64,000 bases of DNA from Blastocatellia bacterium (GCA_035275065.1 DATENM010000014.1:87178-151177); one strand, 5' to 3'. Positions 19,426 to 29,367 are shown, counted from the stretch's first letter. Translations and numbers: made by a program. Notes: generated by a model not told the origin, from the sequence alone.

Positions 19426-21717
19426 ATGAGAAGAATTCATTTGCTGACCGGTCTGCTGGTCGCGCTGCTGGCCGTTATGCCCATCGCGGCGCGGCAGCAG
19501 GCGACACAGGCAGAGCCCGGCAGGCTCACGCTCGATAATGTGTTCACCTACGCGCCGCAGCATCCCGGCGAGCTGCAATGGCAAGCGGATGGCAGCGGCT
19601 ACCTGATGCTTGAGCCATCGGCGGTGAAAGAACGGCTCGACCTTGTGCGTTATGACGCGGCGACCGGCGCGCGGACCATCCTGGTTGCCGCCGATCAACT
19701 GGTGCCGCGGGGCGCTGCCGCGCCGCTCCAGATCGAGCAATACGACTTCAGTGCCGACGGTCAGCTAGTGCTGATCTTCACCAACTCGGCGCGCGTCTGG
19801 CGCAGCAATACGCGCGGCGATTACTGGGTGTTCGACCTGAAAAGCCGGCGGCTGCATAAGCTCGGCGGCGACGCGAAACCCTCGACGCTGATGTTTGCGA
19901 AGTTCTCGCCCGACGCCTCGCGCGTCGGTTATGTGCGCGAGAATAATCTCTATGTCGAAAGCCTCGCCGATGGCCGCATCACCCGCCTCACCAGCGACGG
20001 CACGCGCTATATCGTCAACGGCACTTTCGATTGGGTCTATGAAGAGGAGCTGTTCTGCCGTGACGGCTGGCGCTGGTCGCCGGACGGCAAGCAAATCGCT
20101 TACTGGCAGCTCAACTCGGAAGGCGTCAAAGAGATGTCGTTGATTAACAACACGGCGGCGCTCTATCCGATCATCACGACTTTCCCTTACCCGAAAGCCG
20201 GCGAGACGAATTCGGCGGCGCGCGTCGGCGTCATCAACGCGCAAGGCGGCGCGACGCGCTGGTTCGATGTGCCGGGCGACCCACGGAACAACTACCTGCC
20301 GCGAATGGAGTGGGCGGCGAGCAGTGATGAAGTCATCATCCAGCAACTCAACCGCCTGCAAAACACCAACGTCGTCATGCTCGGCGACGCGCACAGCGGC
20401 CATGTGCGGCAGATTCTGACCGAGAAAGACGACGCCTGGGTAGACACCGCCTGGGGCGACATTGATTGGGATAAGCACGGGCTGGCGCGCGGCGATGTCG
20501 AATGGCTCGACGGCGGCAAGCGTTTTCTGTGGGCGAGCGAGCGCGACGGCTGGCGGCACATCTACTCTGTGTCACGCGATGGCCAGACGGTGCGCCCGGT
20601 CACGCCCGGCAACTACGACGTGATCGGTGTCGAACAGGTTGACGCAGCGGGCGGCTGGCTCTACTTCTCGGCTTCGCCCGACAACGCGACGCAGCGTTAT
20701 CTCTTCCGCGCGCGCCTCGACGGCACAGGTACGGCTGAACGCCTGACGCCGGCCGGCGAGCCGGGTAACCATTATTACATTTTCTCGCCGCGCAGTGACC
20801 TGGCGATTCACACCTATTCGACCTTCACGCGGGTTCCCGTCATTGACGTCGTCCGCTTGCCGCAACATGCGAGCGCGCGAACACTGATCGATAATCACGA
20901 CCTGCAAGAGCGGCTCGGCAAACTGAAGCAGTGCCCGACCGAGTTCTTCCGCGTAGACATCGGCGAAGGCGTCCAGCTCGACGGCTGGATGATCAAGCCG
21001 CCCGACTTTGATGCGAGCAAACGCTACCCTGTGCTGTTTTACGTTTACGGCGAGCCGTGGGGGCAGACCGTTTTGGACCAGTGGGACGGCGGCAATCGCA
21101 TGTGGCATTGGATGCTGGCGCAGCAGGGTTACCTCATCGTCAGCGTAGACAATCGCGGCACCCCCGCGCCGCGCGGGCGCGCATGGCGTAAATCCATCTA
21201 TCGCCGCATCGGCCTGCTCAACTCACAGGATCAAGCCAACGCCGCTCGCGCCATCAGCAAGTGGCCGTTCGTTGACCCGCACCGCATGGCGATCTGGGGC
21301 TGGAGCGGCGGCGGTTCGTCAACGCTCAACGCGATGTTCCGCTACCCGGACGTGTATCAGGTCGGCATGTCGGTTGCGCCCGTGCCAGACATTCACTATT
21401 ACGACACGATCTATCAGGAGCGTTACTGCGGGCTGCCGCAGGATCATCCCGAAGAGTACAAGCAAAGCTCGCCGATCACCTTTGCCGGCCAGTTGCGCGG
21501 CGAATTGCTGGTGGTTCACGGCACTGGCGACGACAACGTGCATTATCAGGGAACCGAGGCGCTGATCAATGCGCTGGTGGCCGCGGGCAAGCCATTCACG
21601 ATGATGGCTTACCCGAACCGCTCGCACGGCATTTATGAAGGGCCGGGCACGACGCGCCATCTGTACACACTGCTGACCCGCTATTTCAACGAAAAGCTGC
21701 CGCCGGGGCCGCGCTGA
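19426..21717 (+). CDS. Dipeptidyl-peptidase IV-type serine peptidase (S9B)
   Basis: ATG 19426 with GGAGA six bases upstream gives 763 residues with a signal peptide (IHLLTGLLVALLAVMPIAA). An eight-bladed propeller domain fills about 40-500, containing FDWVYEEELFCRDGWRWSPDG, which includes the double-Glu motif that binds the substrate N terminus in DPP4. The hydrolase domain carries Ser in GWSGGGSS, Asp in HGTGDDNVHYQG and His in NRSHGIYEG. It trims Xaa-Pro dipeptides from exported or imported peptides in the periplasm. Divergent from the rhamnosidase, so the 163 bp between them should hold both promoters. Confidence 0.92.
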   Translation: MRRIHLLTGLLVALLAVMPIAARQQATQAEPGRLTLDNVFTYAPQHPGELQWQADGSGYLMLEPSAVKERLDLVRYDAATGARTILVAADQLVPRGAAAPLQIEQYDFSADGQLVLIFTNSARVWRSNTRGDYWVFDLKSRRLHKLGGDAKPSTLMFAKFSPDASRVGYVRENNLYVESLADGRITRLTSDGTRYIVNGTFDWVYEEELFCRDGWRWSPDGKQIAYWQLNSEGVKEMSLINNTAALYPIITTFPYPKAGETNSAARVGVINAQGGATRWFDVPGDPRNNYLPRMEWAASSDEVIIQQLNRLQNTNVVMLGDAHSGHVRQILTEKDDAWVDTAWGDIDWDKHGLARGDVEWLDGGKRFLWASERDGWRHIYSVSRDGQTVRPVTPGNYDVIGVEQVDAAGGWLYFSASPDNATQRYLFRARLDGTGTAERLTPAGEPGNHYYIFSPRSDLAIHTYSTFTRVPVIDVVRLPQHASARTLIDNHDLQERLGKLKQCPTEFFRVDIGEGVQLDGWMIKPPDFDASKRYPVLFYVYGEPWGQTVLDQWDGGNRMWHWMLAQQGYLIVSVDNRGTPAPRGRAWRKSIYRRIGLLNSQDQANAARAISKWPFVDPHRMAIWGWSGGGSSTLNAMFRYPDVYQVGMSVAPVPDIHYYDTIYQERYCGLPQDHPEEYKQSSPITFAGQLRGELLVVHGTGDDNVHYQGTEALINALVAAGKPFTMMAYPNRSHGIYEGPGTTRHLYTLLTRYFNEKLPPGPR

Positions 21718-21718
21718 G

Positions 21719-23944
21719 TTACTTGCCGCCAGTCGGCTGCCCGCCGCCAGCCGGTGGTTGGCCACCAGTCGGAGGTTGACCGCCCACCGGGGGTTGACCA
21801 CCGGCAGGGGGTTGGCCTCCCGTCGGTGGTTGACCGCTCGCCGGGGGCTGACCGCCGGCGGCGGGCGTGCCGCCCGGGTTCGCAGGTGGCTTGGGCGGAG
21901 CAGGTGGCGGCGGCGCAGGCGGGGATTCCTTGTAGGTGAAGCCGCCCGTGAGCGTGGCGCTCTGGGTGTCCGGATTCGTCACCACGACATCGACTATCCC
22001 CGCCGCGTGCGCCGGCGTCTTCGCCTTTATCGTCGTCGCATTGCTGACGACAATGTCTGTGGCATCGTTGCCGTCAAACTTCACGGTAGCGCCGCGCACG
22101 AAGTGGGTGCCGGTGAGCGTCACGTCCGTACCGCCCGCCGGTGGCCCGAAGTCCGGGGTCACGCTGCTTAAGGTCGGTGACTGCCGCAGTGGCTCTTGGT
22201 CTTCGCGCAATTTGTCGAGCGCGTTTTGCATCTGCTGCACCCAGCCATCCAATTCCGACTGCAACACCTGCTCGGTGTGTTCGACCAGCAAGTCGAGGTT
22301 TTCCTGTTTGGACTGGTCTTCAGCCGGTAGCGCGGTCCACCACGCCTTCACATTCGTCAGGTCGGTCGCCGCCTGGTTGTACTTCGTCAGCGTGTTCTCG
22401 GTCTGCGTATAGGCCAGGTAGGTGCCGAGGGCGGCGACGACGGCGGTGGTCAGCGCTACCCACACCGCCTTGTCAATGGCCGCCAGGTAGGTGCCCACGC
22501 CGCCGACGATGAAGGTCACCCAGGACAGCCACCGCAACCGCCTTTCGAGGGAGAGGGACTTTTTGCGAAAGTAGTTTTTCTGATCGCCAAGCCTGAACTT
22601 GATGTAGCGGTCAGGGGTCAAGATACTGAAGCCATCATCGCCGCCCTGCGCGGCATACATGTAAGGCGGGAAGCCCTGGTCTTTGTCGTAACGCCGCAGC
22701 GCCGTCGCATTGACTTCGGTTCGCATGGTGCGCCGGGTGACATCTTCGACCTTTTGCGATAACTGCTGCTCGGGATTCTCCTTGTAATACATCGCCCGTA
22801 CGCGGTAGCGATAAATCTCGCGCTTGATGGATTCGGCGCCGGCGCGCAATAACAGCCACTTGTTGCCCTGTTTGAAACGGTTGGCCACCGTCACCAGGAC
22901 GGTCAGCGCGATGGGGATGACGATCAGGGTTCGCATGAGTATGAGGTAGCCGAGGGGCTCCTTGCCGCGCTCGACCTCCCCCCAGGAGACTTGTTTGACG
23001 ATGGCCAGGGTCGTCGCTAAAAGGCCGAGGACGAGAATTGCCAGTTGGAGTCGGTTGAACCGCGTCTGCTGGAGTTTGGCATTGAGATCGTAATCGGCGA
23101 AGGTCTCCCATGCTTGTAACAGCACGTCGTCGCCGCCCAACTCGCGGACAATCAGCCGCTCGATGCCTTTGACAGGGTTGCTTAACAGGTGCAAGTGAAT
23201 CTCGCCGTCGTCAATGATCTCGGCCATCACCGGGTCGTCCGGGAGCGTCGGGCGTGCTCGCCAGGCGGCGGCAATCTCGTCGGCCAGCCCGCCGCTGCCT
23301 TCGATGACGATCAGCGAGAGATTCTGGCGCACGGCACGCAGCACTTCATTTCTGGTGACCGGCCCGCCGCCGGCCAGGATCGCCACGGCTAACTTTTTCC
23401 CGTCCGCCTTTTCAGCGTCTTTCTGAGGCCCCTTGCCCACGGCCTGCGGCGCGGTCTCGCGTTGGCTCGCGGCCTCGGCCAGCGCGAAGAGGGTCGCCGT
23501 CTCGCTGCCCCAGGCGTCGCCTTCGACCAGGACGAAGTGCGAATGGTTCGGTTCGAGCCGGACGTGGTCGGCCAGTTCGTCCGGCGGGTAGGTGACCAGG
23601 TCTTTCGGCGCGACGCCGACCAGCGGCGTCTTATAGCCGCGGCCGGCGACGCCTTCGCCCATCAACTTCATGACGCCGGCCTCAGTGCCGCCGTCAAGAA
23701 TGAGGGCGCGGGCTTCGACGGCAGCGCGCGCGATGCCGCGCCCGAACAACTGCGTCAGCCTGGGGAGCAGCTTCTCATCAATGCTGTCGGCGCCGCCGAG
23801 CACGACAATGACGGCTTCGTAGGCCGGCAGGCCGAGCGCCATGACAATCTCTTTCGCCGCGGCGTCGGCGGGCGGGAAGACCGCGGCCGCCTCGTGGTGG
23901 TTCGAGAAACGGATGTTTTTCTTGTTCATGGCATTAGCAGACAT
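21719..23944 (-). CDS. LSDAT-SLATT membrane effector with TIG and Pro/Gly tail
   Basis: ATG 23944 follows GGAGCGGAGG and gives 741 residues. Residues about 20-275 match the prokaryotic LSDAT (SLOG/TRPM-type nucleotide-sensor) fold, with LILDGGTEAGVMKLMGEG at 81-98 and LIVIEGSGGLADEIAAAW at 211-228. Two membrane-helix pairs (about 298-317/331-354 and 472-490/493-512) with helical linkers fit SLATT/DUF4231 pore domains. Residues 588-671 form an IPT/TIG domain, and 673-741 are QPP(T/A/V)GG repeats. Burroughs, Aravind and colleagues predicted that such proteins sense nucleotide signals and open a pore in defence or programmed death. The TIG and Pro/Gly tail are unusual additions. It stands alone, converging on the DPP4 gene with a one-base gap. 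Confidence 0.8.
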   Translation of the reverse strand: MSANAMNKKNIRFSNHHEAAAVFPPADAAAKEIVMALGLPAYEAVIVVLGGADSIDEKLLPRLTQLFGRGIARAAVEARALILDGGTEAGVMKLMGEGVAGRGYKTPLVGVAPKDLVTYPPDELADHVRLEPNHSHFVLVEGDAWGSETATLFALAEAASQRETAPQAVGKGPQKDAEKADGKKLAVAILAGGGPVTRNEVLRAVRQNLSLIVIEGSGGLADEIAAAWRARPTLPDDPVMAEIIDDGEIHLHLLSNPVKGIERLIVRELGGDDVLLQAWETFADYDLNAKLQQTRFNRLQLAILVLGLLATTLAIVKQVSWGEVERGKEPLGYLILMRTLIVIPIALTVLVTVANRFKQGNKWLLLRAGAESIKREIYRYRVRAMYYKENPEQQLSQKVEDVTRRTMRTEVNATALRRYDKDQGFPPYMYAAQGGDDGFSILTPDRYIKFRLGDQKNYFRKKSLSLERRLRWLSWVTFIVGGVGTYLAAIDKAVWVALTTAVVAALGTYLAYTQTENTLTKYNQAATDLTNVKAWWTALPAEDQSKQENLDLLVEHTEQVLQSELDGWVQQMQNALDKLREDQEPLRQSPTLSSVTPDFGPPAGGTDVTLTGTHFVRGATVKFDGNDATDIVVSNATTIKAKTPAHAAGIVDVVVTNPDTQSATLTGGFTYKESPPAPPPPAPPKPPANPGGTPAAGGQPPASGQPPTGGQPPAGGQPPVGGQPPTGGQPPAGGGQPTGGK

Positions 23945-24170
23945 GCGCAGCCTCCGCTCCTTTGGTCTGGGCGTTACAACCTGACCGCCCGATGGGTAAT
24001 GATAGGAGTTTGGCGATGGTATCCCTAATCGCAATTTCTTGCAAGAATGAATTCGATAAGGCGATGGCTGGACGAGGCGTGGGTTAACCGTCCCTTCCGA
24101 GAAGTGCTGGCTGACTACCCGGCCAGCGATGAACGATCAACCAGAGAACAGCGGACGAAAGGATGAGAGA

Positions 24171-25178
24171 TTAAACCATAACTTCTTCGACCAGGCGGCG
24201 CGGCGTGTGTGCCGCTTCCGCATCGGCATAGCCCAGCCGGAACGGTTGCTGTGCAACACCATTCGCAAGCGGTAACAGGCCCGGCAGCTGGTCGCGGGTT
24301 GCCGGCACCGCGACCAGTTGGCTGAGCGGTTGCAACCGCAGGCCGAGCGCCGTCGCCGTCAGATAAATGCGCTCGAAGGACTGGCCGACCATCACCTGCG
24401 AGCGGCGGGCGTTTTCTTGCGAGCCGAGCAGGCCGAATACCGGCGCATTCATCAACACCTCGGCATCAGGCTTCGCGGCAAACCCGCCGAGGTTGAGGTA
24501 GCCTGAGGCCAACTGCGCCAGCTTCGCCAGCAACCACGGCGTCCCGAAGGCCCCTTCACCGATCCAGTAATCCAACTCTTCGCGGAATCCGCGGTCGGCG
24601 AACTGGTAGGCGTCGGCACGATTCGTCAGACAATCAATCCGCCGCTTGATTCCAGGATCATCCGTCAGGTAGAGCGTGACGCCTTCTTCGACGACGGCGG
24701 CGCGCAGGCGTTCGAGGTCGGCAGCGGCGACGGCGCGCGCTTCATAGCGTTTGTGGTTGGTGTGCCGGCTGTTGATAGCGGCAAAGAGCTCGGGCGGGCG
24801 GAAGGGCGCGGGCCGCCCATCGGCCAGGAACTCGATGGCGGCGACCAGTTGCAGGTTCGACGGCTCCGGGAAGTAAGTCACCTGATGGCAGTAGCCGAAG
24901 TGTTCGGCGGCGATCAACAGATTCTCCAAAGCGCAGCCGAGACTGGTGTATAACTCGCGCTGGTCGGCGTCAGCGACGCGCAGCCAGCGATCTTTGTTGA
25001 CGAACACGGCGATTTCGTCGTGGCCAATGGCGAACTTCCACGGCTGCGTATTGTGGCTCGACGGCGCCAGCACCGCGTAACGCAAGAGGAAGGCGAGGCG
25101 CTGCTCGGCATCACGGTTGCGCGGAAAGTTGGACTCCATGACTTGCCAGCTATTGATTTGCAGGTCGTATTTTCTCAC
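24171..25178 (-). CDS. Acg-type nitroreductase-family flavoprotein
   Basis: The 335-residue product starts at GTG 25178 after AGGAGA; Met14 is an alternative. LRYAVLAPSSHNTQPWKFAI near residue 33 is the FMN-binding signature of nitroreductases, and SLGCALENLLIAAEHFGY and VGQSFERIYLTATALGLRLQPLSQLV fit the Acg/Rv3131 branch. In mycobacteria, Acg belongs to the DosR dormancy regulon and may sequester flavin rather than reduce nitro groups. Here it lies beside Hsp20, PPOX, universal stress protein and two-component genes, a similar set. A weak GG-N10-GC (sigma-54-like) sequence, CGGAATACGGCTTGCC, lies about 40 bp upstream. Confidence 0.85.
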   Translation of the reverse strand: MRKYDLQINSWQVMESNFPRNRDAEQRLAFLLRYAVLAPSSHNTQPWKFAIGHDEIAVFVNKDRWLRVADADQRELYTSLGCALENLLIAAEHFGYCHQVTYFPEPSNLQLVAAIEFLADGRPAPFRPPELFAAINSRHTNHKRYEARAVAAADLERLRAAVVEEGVTLYLTDDPGIKRRIDCLTNRADAYQFADRGFREELDYWIGEGAFGTPWLLAKLAQLASGYLNLGGFAAKPDAEVLMNAPVFGLLGSQENARRSQVMVGQSFERIYLTATALGLRLQPLSQLVAVPATRDQLPGLLPLANGVAQQPFRLGYADAEAAHTPRRLVEEVMV

Positions 25179-26010
25179 CGGCCTATTCTCCTGAAGGGCA
25201 GCTGCGAGGCTCTAAGGCAAGCCGTATTCCGCTTGGCGACGGCGCTGCCGAATGAGCGGGCCTCGCGTCATTCATGCCGGTCTTCTTGTCGCAAAATGTC
25301 TCGCCACTGAGGCAAGAGCAACCGCCAGGCTCGCACACAGGTGGGTGAGAAGAGCCATCATTGCCACAATGGCTCGCGGAATATTACACAGCCGGTGTGT
25401 AAAACTTCCCGCACATTTAAGCGGCGGAATAACCGTAGCCGAATAAGTCCCTAGAAATACCGCGACCACGCCAGTCGCCGAGCAGGCATAAAGCTTGCTT
25501 CAAAATCATGGTTCGCGGAGCTATGTTCAATTGTGACTCGCAAGCGACCCGGCTTAGCCAGGGGGTAATTGTCACATGACGATCAGAAACGAGGCTGACG
25601 TAAAAAGCAACGTCGGGGCAGCCGGCGGCCACTCCGGTCGCGCCGCCCTTCCTTTCATTCCCAGGCTGGATAAATGGATCCAATGGCGAGCAGAAAAGCT
25701 GCAAGGCGTGCGGCAAGAGATCATCGCCAGGACCCGACCGGCGCACAACTCCAAACCGGCTGAACGGGCGCGGGCCGCAGGGCGCGGCTGATGTCGCCCG
25801 GCCAAAACATTTCTTAACCCACGGGGCGGTTTCGCGGCGCTTGCCAGAAGCCGCTGCCGACATCAAACGTCCACCGCGCGCCGCCGAGCGCGCCCCCTTA
25901 TAACTCAGGCAAGCTGATTGATCGGTCCGCAACCATCCCGCCTCGCCATGCGGCTCGGAGCTGCCGAGCGATGTTGTTGACCGTCTGTTCTTCAGAAAGG
26001 AGTAAACACG
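25179..26010. other. 832-bp intergenic region between nitroreductase and Hsp20 genes
   Basis: I see no convincing gene here. Frames of 60-200 codons exist on both strands but have no ribosome sites or family resemblance. Visible structures are a GAGCCAT/ATGGCTC hairpin (25352-25375), the palindrome TTACACAGCCGGTGTGTAA (25384-25402) and, upstream of Hsp20, AGGCAAGCTGATTGAT (25907-25922), which resembles a sigma-54 site but has GA in place of the -12 GC. It should contain promoters for both flanking stress genes. Confidence 0.45.
25384..25402. promoter_or_regulatory. Operator-like palindrome
   Basis: TTACACA and TGTGTAA form a perfect 7-bp dyad around GCCGG. The size and symmetry fit a dimeric regulator site. 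It lies 206 bp upstream of the nitroreductase start and 609 bp before Hsp20. No regulator can be named. Confidence 0.35.
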
Positions 26011-26532
26011 ATGCAACCAGCCCAAGAGCTACAACCCATCCATCCGATCATCGTCGAGGCCGTGACGCTATTCAATCGGATGGAAGAGATTCAACAGGAG
26101 ATTGCCCGCCAGGCTTACGCGCTGTTCGAGGCGCGGGGCGGCGAGCACGGGCATGACTTCGATGACTGGGCCGCCGCCGAAGCCGAGCTGCTAGCGCCAG
26201 TCGCTATCGAAAAAAACGAAACCGAGGACAAGCTGGAAGTGACTGCCGAGGTCCCCGGCTTCAACGAAACAGAGATCGAGGTCGCCGTCGAGCCGCGCCG
26301 CCTCTTCCTGAGCGGCAAGCAGGAGAGGACCAACGCGGCGGACCCTGCCGACACAGAGGCCACCGAGCGACAGACGAAGATGTTTTTCCGGGTCATCGAT
26401 CTGCCCGCAGAGATTGACACCGCGCAGGCCAAAGCGCGCTTCAAAGATGGCCGCCTGACGCTGACCTTGCCCAGGCTCAAGGGAGAAGCCATCGCCGACA
26501 AGAAGCCGGCTGCCGAGATACCCATCGAATAA
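26011..26532 (+). CDS. Hsp20/alpha-crystallin chaperone with N-terminal DUF2934
   Basis: The 173-residue protein has AAAGGAG upstream of ATG 26011. Residues about 30-64 match DUF2934 (IARQAYALFEARGGEHGHDF, then DDWAAAEAEL). Residues about 72-165 are the alpha-crystallin domain: LEVTAEVPGFNETEIEVAVEP, RLFLSGKQE, FFRVIDLPAEID, and FKDGRLTLTLPRL. Small heat-shock proteins hold unfolding proteins in the cytoplasm. DUF2934 is usually a free short protein or an add-on in soil bacteria and its role is unknown. Position in the stress island fits a stress-induced chaperone. Confidence 0.9.
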   Translation: MQPAQELQPIHPIIVEAVTLFNRMEEIQQEIARQAYALFEARGGEHGHDFDDWAAAEAELLAPVAIEKNETEDKLEVTAEVPGFNETEIEVAVEPRRLFLSGKQERTNAADPADTEATERQTKMFFRVIDLPAEIDTAQAKARFKDGRLTLTLPRLKGEAIADKKPAAEIPIE

Positions 26533-26554
26533 ATCATCACTCCCTGAGAGGAGA

Positions 26555-26679
26555 GGCCAGAGGCTAGAGCGGTTTTCGATTGTGGTTGCCCTGTGGCGCA
26601 ATCTGTTAGATTGCGCTAGCCAGTGCGCAATCTAACAGATTGCGCCACACCCGATTGAAAAACGCTTTAGGCCCCTGGC
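26555..26679. repeat. AGAGC-ended palindromic element, copy B
   Basis: Outer arms GGCCAGAGGCTAGAGCGGTT (from 26555) mirror the right side ending at 26679 (AACGCTTTAGGCCCCTGGCC). The core is a perfect 25-bp inverted repeat (26592-26616 with 26625-26649), each arm of which is itself a hairpin, GCGCAATCT-GTT-AGATTGCGC. It can thus form a cruciform or two small hairpins. The flanking 26680-26963 shows nothing else recognisable. Confidence 0.7.
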
Positions 26680-26963
26680 CGCTTGCCGCAATTCCCTTCC
26701 TTCGTGAGATTTCCCGCAGCCGTGTGGGGAAGTTTGCGCTGCCGCGGCGCGGCGAATCCGGCGAAAACCTTGAAAAACAAGGCCGAGCGGGCTGGCATAG
26801 GTGTTGCCCAACTAGGAAACTGGCGCCGCTCGAAGCCGCAGGGTGAGCCTTTGTAGCCATCTCGACAGGCACCCGCCTGGGCATTGAGCGCGGCGTGATG
26901 TAGATCAGACCGGCAATTGGCAAGTCATCGCGGGCGCAGAAACCGACAGACGGGAGAGAGGCG

Positions 26964-27332
26964 ATGTTAGTTGAATTAAGCACAAACCCGGCTGGTTATC
27001 TACGAGCGGCGTTCCGCTTCTCTGAGCCGCGCTCGATGCGCGTCGAGCTCGACATCAGCATGATCGGCGATGATAACCATGACGCCACGACGACGCTGGC
27101 CAGCATCCGCCGGCTGATTGACGACAGCAGTCATTCGCTCGCTTCACACGAGCAATGCGGCGAGTGCAACTGGTATGGATTGATGGCGCTGGTGCGCCGT
27201 TGCCACGAGCAGGCGCGCGCCCTGTCAACTCACGTCATGACGACCGTGCATATCGAGGACGAGGAAGACGAAGAGATCATCGCCGCTACGAGCAAGCCGG
27301 CTCACCGCATCAACAAATTCGCCCGCCCTTAG
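26964..27332 (+). CDS. Small hypothetical protein with CXXC and Cys-His motifs
   Basis: The 122-residue product has GGGAGAG before ATG 26964. No signal peptide or membrane segment is present. QCGECNWYGLMALVRRCHEQ (about residues 69-88) carries CXXC plus CH and might bind a metal. An acidic run (IEDEEDEEI) lies near the C terminus. Early residues AGYLRAAFRFSEPRSMRVELD are weakly patterned. I do not recognise the family. It sits in the stress island after Hsp20, and its stop codon overlaps the start of a palindromic element. Confidence 0.6.
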   Translation: MLVELSTNPAGYLRAAFRFSEPRSMRVELDISMIGDDNHDATTTLASIRRLIDDSSHSLASHEQCGECNWYGLMALVRRCHEQARALSTHVMTTVHIEDEEDEEIIAATSKPAHRINKFARP

Positions 27333-27404
27333 AGCAGTTTTCAAATGGATGTAGCGCAATCTAACCGCATTGCGCTACTAGGCAAACGCAATTGAAATCC
27401 GCTC
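27331..27404. repeat. AGAGC-ended palindromic element, copy C
   Basis: It begins AGAGCAGTTTTCAAAT and ends AATTGAAATCCGCTC, inverted copies of each other. The core GTAGCGCAAT ... ATTGCGCTAC is a shorter version of the core in copies B and D. The first two bases complete the stop codon of the upstream gene, and the last two overlap the stop codon of the converging kinase gene. Confidence 0.65.
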
Positions 27405-29367
27405 AAGCGCGCCCCAGCATTTCGGCAATCGCTTTTAAGAGTCTTTCTGCCGTGTAAGGTTTCGACAGGAAGATTTTGACGCCCGCCTGGGTGGCTTCGT
27501 GGTGCCTGCCGTTTTCGGTCAGGCCGCTTGAGGCGATGATGCGCACCTGCGGGTTGATCTTTTGCAGCGCCCGAATGGTCGCCGCGCCATCGAGGTACGG
27601 CATCATCATGTCTGTGAGCACGACCTGAATGAGGTCTTTGTTCTGCGCGTACTGGGCGATGGCTTCGGTGCCGTCGCTGGCGGTCAGCACGCGATAGCCG
27701 AAGGCTTCGAGCGTACTCTTGGTGATTTCGCGAATGGCCATCTCGTCATCCACCACCAGCACGACCTCGCCCTGCCCCACAGGCATATCCGACTGCGCCT
27801 CTTCCAGCACCTGACTCTGGCCGACCGTGATGGCCGGCAGGAAGATGCGGAACTGCGTGCCGCGGTCGATCTCGCTGTAGACGTTGATGAAGCCGCCGTG
27901 GCCGCGCACGATGCCCGAGACCGTCGAAAGCCCCAGCCCTGTGCCCTTGCCGTGTTCCTTGGTCGTAAAGAAGGGCTCGAAGATTTTATCGATGATGTGC
28001 GGCGGGATGCCTGTGCCGGTATCGGCGACGGTGATGACGGCGTAACGTCCCGGCCTCGCCTCAAGGTGCATGCGCGCATAATTCTCGTCGAGGTAAGTGT
28101 TCTCGACCTTGATGCTCAGCTTGCCGCCGTCGGGCATCGAGTCGCGGGCGTTGACGCAGAGGTTCATCAACACCTGATGAATCTGCGTCGCATCGCCGAG
28201 AATCGGCCACATCTCTTCGGGGGTATCGTAGGTCACCTCAATCGATTTCGGCAGCGTCTCGCGCAGAATCTTGACGATCTCTTTGACCAGATGGCGCGGC
28301 TGCAAGGTGATATGCTCGCCGGTGACGCCGCGCGCGAACGACAGCACCTGCTTGACCATGTCGGCGCCACGCTCGGCGTTGATCAGCAAGGTGCGGAGCA
28401 TCTGCTGGCTATCGGCGTCGCGGGCGCGGCGCTGCAACAACTGCACCGCCATGAGGATCGGCGCAAGGATATTATTCAAGTCATGGGCGATGCCGCCGGC
28501 CAGGGTGCCCAGGCTTTCCATGCGCTGGGCGCGCAGGAACTGGGTTTCGAGCTTCTTGCGCTCGGTGATATCGGTGTTGATCGCCAGCACGGATTTCGGC
28601 TTGCCGTCTTCGGCGCGCACCAGCGTCCAGCGCGCCTCGGCGATCTTTTCCGTGCCGTCACGGGTGCCGTGGCGCATCTCGCCCATCCACTCGCCGCGCG
28701 CCATCAACACCAGCATGGCCCTGTTGTATTCGTCCGTGCCTTTGGCGTAGAGCAACTGCCGCACGTCGCGGCCCAGGACTTCATCAACCGCCCAGCCGTA
28801 GATGCGCTCGGCGCTCTTGTTCCAGAAAAGCACGCGGCCTTCGAGGTCGCGCACGAGAATCGCGTCCTGCGCGTGATCGAGCAGGGCGGCCTGCTCGCGC
28901 AGCCGCGCCTCGGTCTCGACGCGTTGCGTCAGGTCGCGCAGGATGACGGTGTAGAGCCGCTGGCCGCCGGCCTCGATGTAAGAGATCGAGGCTTCGATGG
29001 GAAACTCTTCGCCGGTGCGGCGCAGCCCGTAAATGGCGCCGAGCGCACCCATGCGCCGTTTGGTGACGTGCGTTGCGCCGAAGTTCGGCACATGCGTCTG
29101 GTGCGCGGCGCGGTAACGCTCAGGAATGAAACGGTCAATAGACTGGCCGAGGGCGTCGTCCGCCGAAACGCGAAACATCTTTTCAGCGGCGCTGTTGAAG
29201 AGGACGATGCGCTGCGCGGAATCTATGGTGATAATCGCGTCCATCGCCGAGGCGATGATGCTGTAGAGGGTTTCGCTATCGAGCGCCGCGCGCCGCTTCG
29301 GCTCGCTGAGGGCTTCGGGCATTCCGACCTGAGGCGAGGAATTCAGGGCGGTCGTCTCTTCTCCCAT
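27403..29367 (-). CDS. PAS-PAS hybrid histidine kinase with receiver
   Basis: ATG 29367 has GGAGG seven bases upstream; the longer frame has none, so 654 residues. PAS1 (about 32-150, [21 protein letters not shown]) and PAS2 (about 157-272, [20 protein letters not shown]) are followed by HisKA with His295 in [14 protein letters not shown]. The HATPase domain carries [23 protein letters not shown] and [13 protein letters not shown]-terminal receiver contains Asp586 (VLTDMMMP). No membrane segments, so it is a cytoplasmic sensor, probably of redox, oxygen or a small ligand; PAS cofactors cannot be read. The NtrC-type activator at 30778 in the same island is its likeliest partner. Confidence 0.92.
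   Translation of the reverse strand: MGEETTALNSSPQVGMPEALSEPKRRAALDSETLYSIIASAMDAIITIDSAQRIVLFNSAAEKMFRVSADDALGQSIDRFIPERYRAAHQTHVPNFGATHVTKRRMGALGAIYGLRRTGEEFPIEASISYIEAGGQRLYTVILRDLTQRVETEARLREQAALLDHAQDAILVRDLEGRVLFWNKSAERIYGWAVDEVLGRDVRQLLYAKGTDEYNRAMLVLMARGEWMGEMRHGTRDGTEKIAEARWTLVRAEDGKPKSVLAINTDITERKKLETQFLRAQRMESLGTLAGGIAHDLNNILAPILMAVQLLQRRARDADSQQMLRTLLINAERGADMVKQVLSFARGVTGEHITLQPRHLVKEIVKILRETLPKSIEVTYDTPEEMWPILGDATQIHQVLMNLCVNARDSMPDGGKLSIKVENTYLDENYARMHLEARPGRYAVITVADTGTGIPPHIIDKIFEPFFTTKEHGKGTGLGLSTVSGIVRGHGGFINVYSEIDRGTQFRIFLPAITVGQSQVLEEAQSDMPVGQGEVVLVVDDEMAIREITKSTLEAFGYRVLTASDGTEAIAQYAQNKDLIQVVLTDMMMPYLDGAATIRALQKINPQVRIIASSGLTENGRHHEATQAGVKIFLSKPYTAERLLKAIAEMLGRA

Noticed and set aside
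25417..26025. 202-codon frame in the nitroreductase-Hsp20 gap
   Set aside because: No ribosome site, low-complexity composition and overlap with the Hsp20 start; a convincing protein pattern is lacking.
26923..26940. Sigma-54 promoter before the 122-aa gene
   Set aside because: TTGGCAAGTCATCGCGG has GG and GC but only 9 nt between them instead of 10.
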